Part shown: piece by piece, positions 63,190 to 64,000 of the stretch
How the letters are laid out: every line of letters starts with the position of its first letter
Numbering within the stretch: position 1 is the stretch's first letter
Assembly (NCBI RefSeq): GCF_003721515.1
Contig: NZ_RJJD01000005.1
Location: forward strand, 1-64,000
Direction: 5' to 3'
Source: Rufibacter latericius
Lineage (GTDB): Bacteria > Bacteroidota > Bacteroidia > Cytophagales > Hymenobacteraceae
Length of the DNA stretch: 64,000 nt
Notes under the pieces: model-generated
What the model saw: only the letters and a program-made list of their open reading frames with translations
Database searches by the model: none
What the model was told of the DNA's origin: nothing
Position numbers and translations under genes: made by a program

Positions 63190-64000
63190 TTACGATGCCT
63201 TTTTTCCCTCATCCGGCGAAGCCGCCTCCACTACTTTCACTTTGTCGCTGGCTTTGAGGCCGTCTACCACCTGTATGTTGATGCCGTCAGACAAGCCGGT
63301 TTTCACCAGTTTCTTCTTGAACTGCTGCGGCCCGGTCTCTACCTCCACAAACACACTGTCTTTGCCTTTTTTCCCGAACTGCAGCAAACCTTCCTTGATG
63401 GCCAGCACGTTCTCTTTCTGGTCCAGCACAATATCTGCGTTGGCGCTGTAGCCGGCCCGCAGGAAATCGCCGGGCTGCAGCATCACCTGCGCTTTCACCT
63501 GGAACTTCACGGCGCCTTCCTCCAGCACGCCTTTGGGCGCGATGTACTCCAGCTTGGCCTTGAACACCTTGTTCTCGATGGCCCCGATGGTGAGGTTCAG
63601 ATCCATGCCCTCACGCAGCTTGCCTACCTCAGACTCGTCAATCTTGCCTTCAAAGATGAGGCTCTTCATGTCGGCTACGGCCGCGATGGTGGTGCCTTCG
63701 TTGAAGTTGTTGCGCTCAATCACTGAGGCACCCACTTTCACGGGCACATCCAGCACCATGCCGTCTACGGTGGAGATGATGATGTTGGACCCTCCGGTGC
63801 GCCGGGAGGTACCCGATTTCACCAGTTGCCGGTTGTTCTCCGCCGAGGTCAGGTCTTCCCGCCGGAGCTTATAGTCCAGCACAAACTTGTTGTATTCCTG
63901 CTCGGCAATTACTTTCTGGTCATAGAGCAACTTCTGGCGGGCCAGTTCGCGCTTGGCCTGCTCAAACGCGATGCGAGCGGTCTGTACGCTGGTCTCGGCG
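63190..64000 (-). CDS. RND efflux periplasmic adaptor (HlyD/MFP family), partial
   Basis: Only the C-terminal about 270 residues are inside the window; the frame stays open to position 64000, where ETSVQTARIAFEQAKRELARQ is read, so the N terminus is missing. The visible part has the end of a coiled-coil hairpin (EYNKFVLDYKLRREDLTSAENNRQL), then the lipoyl/beta-barrel domain (IIISTVDGMVLDVPVKVGASVIE, LIFEGKIDESEVGKLREGMDLNLTIGA, RAGYSANADIVLDQKENVLAIKEGLLQF) and a membrane-proximal domain (VKTGLSDGINIQVVDGLKASDKVKVVE). It links an inner-membrane pump to an outer-membrane channel; both partners would lie beyond the window end. Confidence 0.88.
   Translation of the reverse strand, partial: AETSVQTARIAFEQAKRELARQKLLYDQKVIAEQEYNKFVLDYKLRREDLTSAENNRQLVKSGTSRRTGGSNIIISTVDGMVLDVPVKVGASVIERNNFNEGTTIAAVADMKSLIFEGKIDESEVGKLREGMDLNLTIGAIENKVFKAKLEYIAPKGVLEEGAVKFQVKAQVMLQPGDFLRAGYSANADIVLDQKENVLAIKEGLLQFGKKGKDSVFVEVETGPQQFKKKLVKTGLSDGINIQVVDGLKASDKVKVVEAASPDEGKKAS

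Overview
The window is a chromosomal segment of a Bacteroidota bacterium, most likely from the Hymenobacteraceae (Rufibacter- or Pontibacter-like). The evidence is SusC/SusD/SusE genes, FecI/FecR-type control with an STN domain on SusC, many class II lipoproteins, TAnnTTTG promoter boxes, a CarB that stops after its second ATP-grasp half, and moderate-to-high GC. No phage, plasmid, insertion-sequence transposase or CRISPR array is visible. The genus is inferred from content and was not tested.

Layout. 1-930: a single gene, probably frameshifted, lies between two related hairpins with the organisation of an integron-type cassette. 1037-2412: ArsR regulator, SRPBCC protein and DoxX-like membrane protein, with two operator palindromes in the promoter. 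2514-11740: metabolic and secreted genes (SDR, two class C beta-lactamase-fold proteins of which one lacks its catalytic residues, a CE15 glucuronoyl esterase, LLM oxidoreductase, AhpD-like protein, pirin, DUF4242). 11929-25756: a polysaccharide utilisation locus on the minus strand, FecR - SusC - SusD - SusE - GH30 - GH30 - GH30, with the ECF sigma factor divergent. Three GH30 enzymes and no other hydrolase point to a beta-1,6-linked glucan. 25904-34177: lipoproteins, tRNA-Gly(CCC), an HSL-type esterase, an LTA-synthase-like sulfatase, a DsbA-like oxidoreductase, and a MarR/ene-reductase pair sharing a palindromic operator. 34658-48933: DinG-like helicase with a decayed exonuclease domain, CarB, a DCC / Gly-Thr-Thr-repeat lipoprotein / HTTM group, RhlE, an M28 peptidase and an LprI protein. 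49039-64000: TonB receptor, GNAT, NlpC/P60 hydrolase, then three peptidoglycan enzymes (PBP4-like, LD-carboxypeptidase, NagZ-beta-lactamase fusion), and finally conserved secreted proteins and an RND adaptor cut by the window end.

The spacers are rich in dispersed palindromic DNA: a 96-bp hairpin element in three copies, one with its loop inverted; a family of palindromes around GGGCTGTTTT/AAAACAGCCC; a roughly 67-bp repeat in two opposite copies; a 174-bp element with perfect 29-bp terminal inverted repeats; and chained small palindromes. With the putative cassette, these are the least explained part of the window. Family names come from reading motifs by eye; no database search was run.
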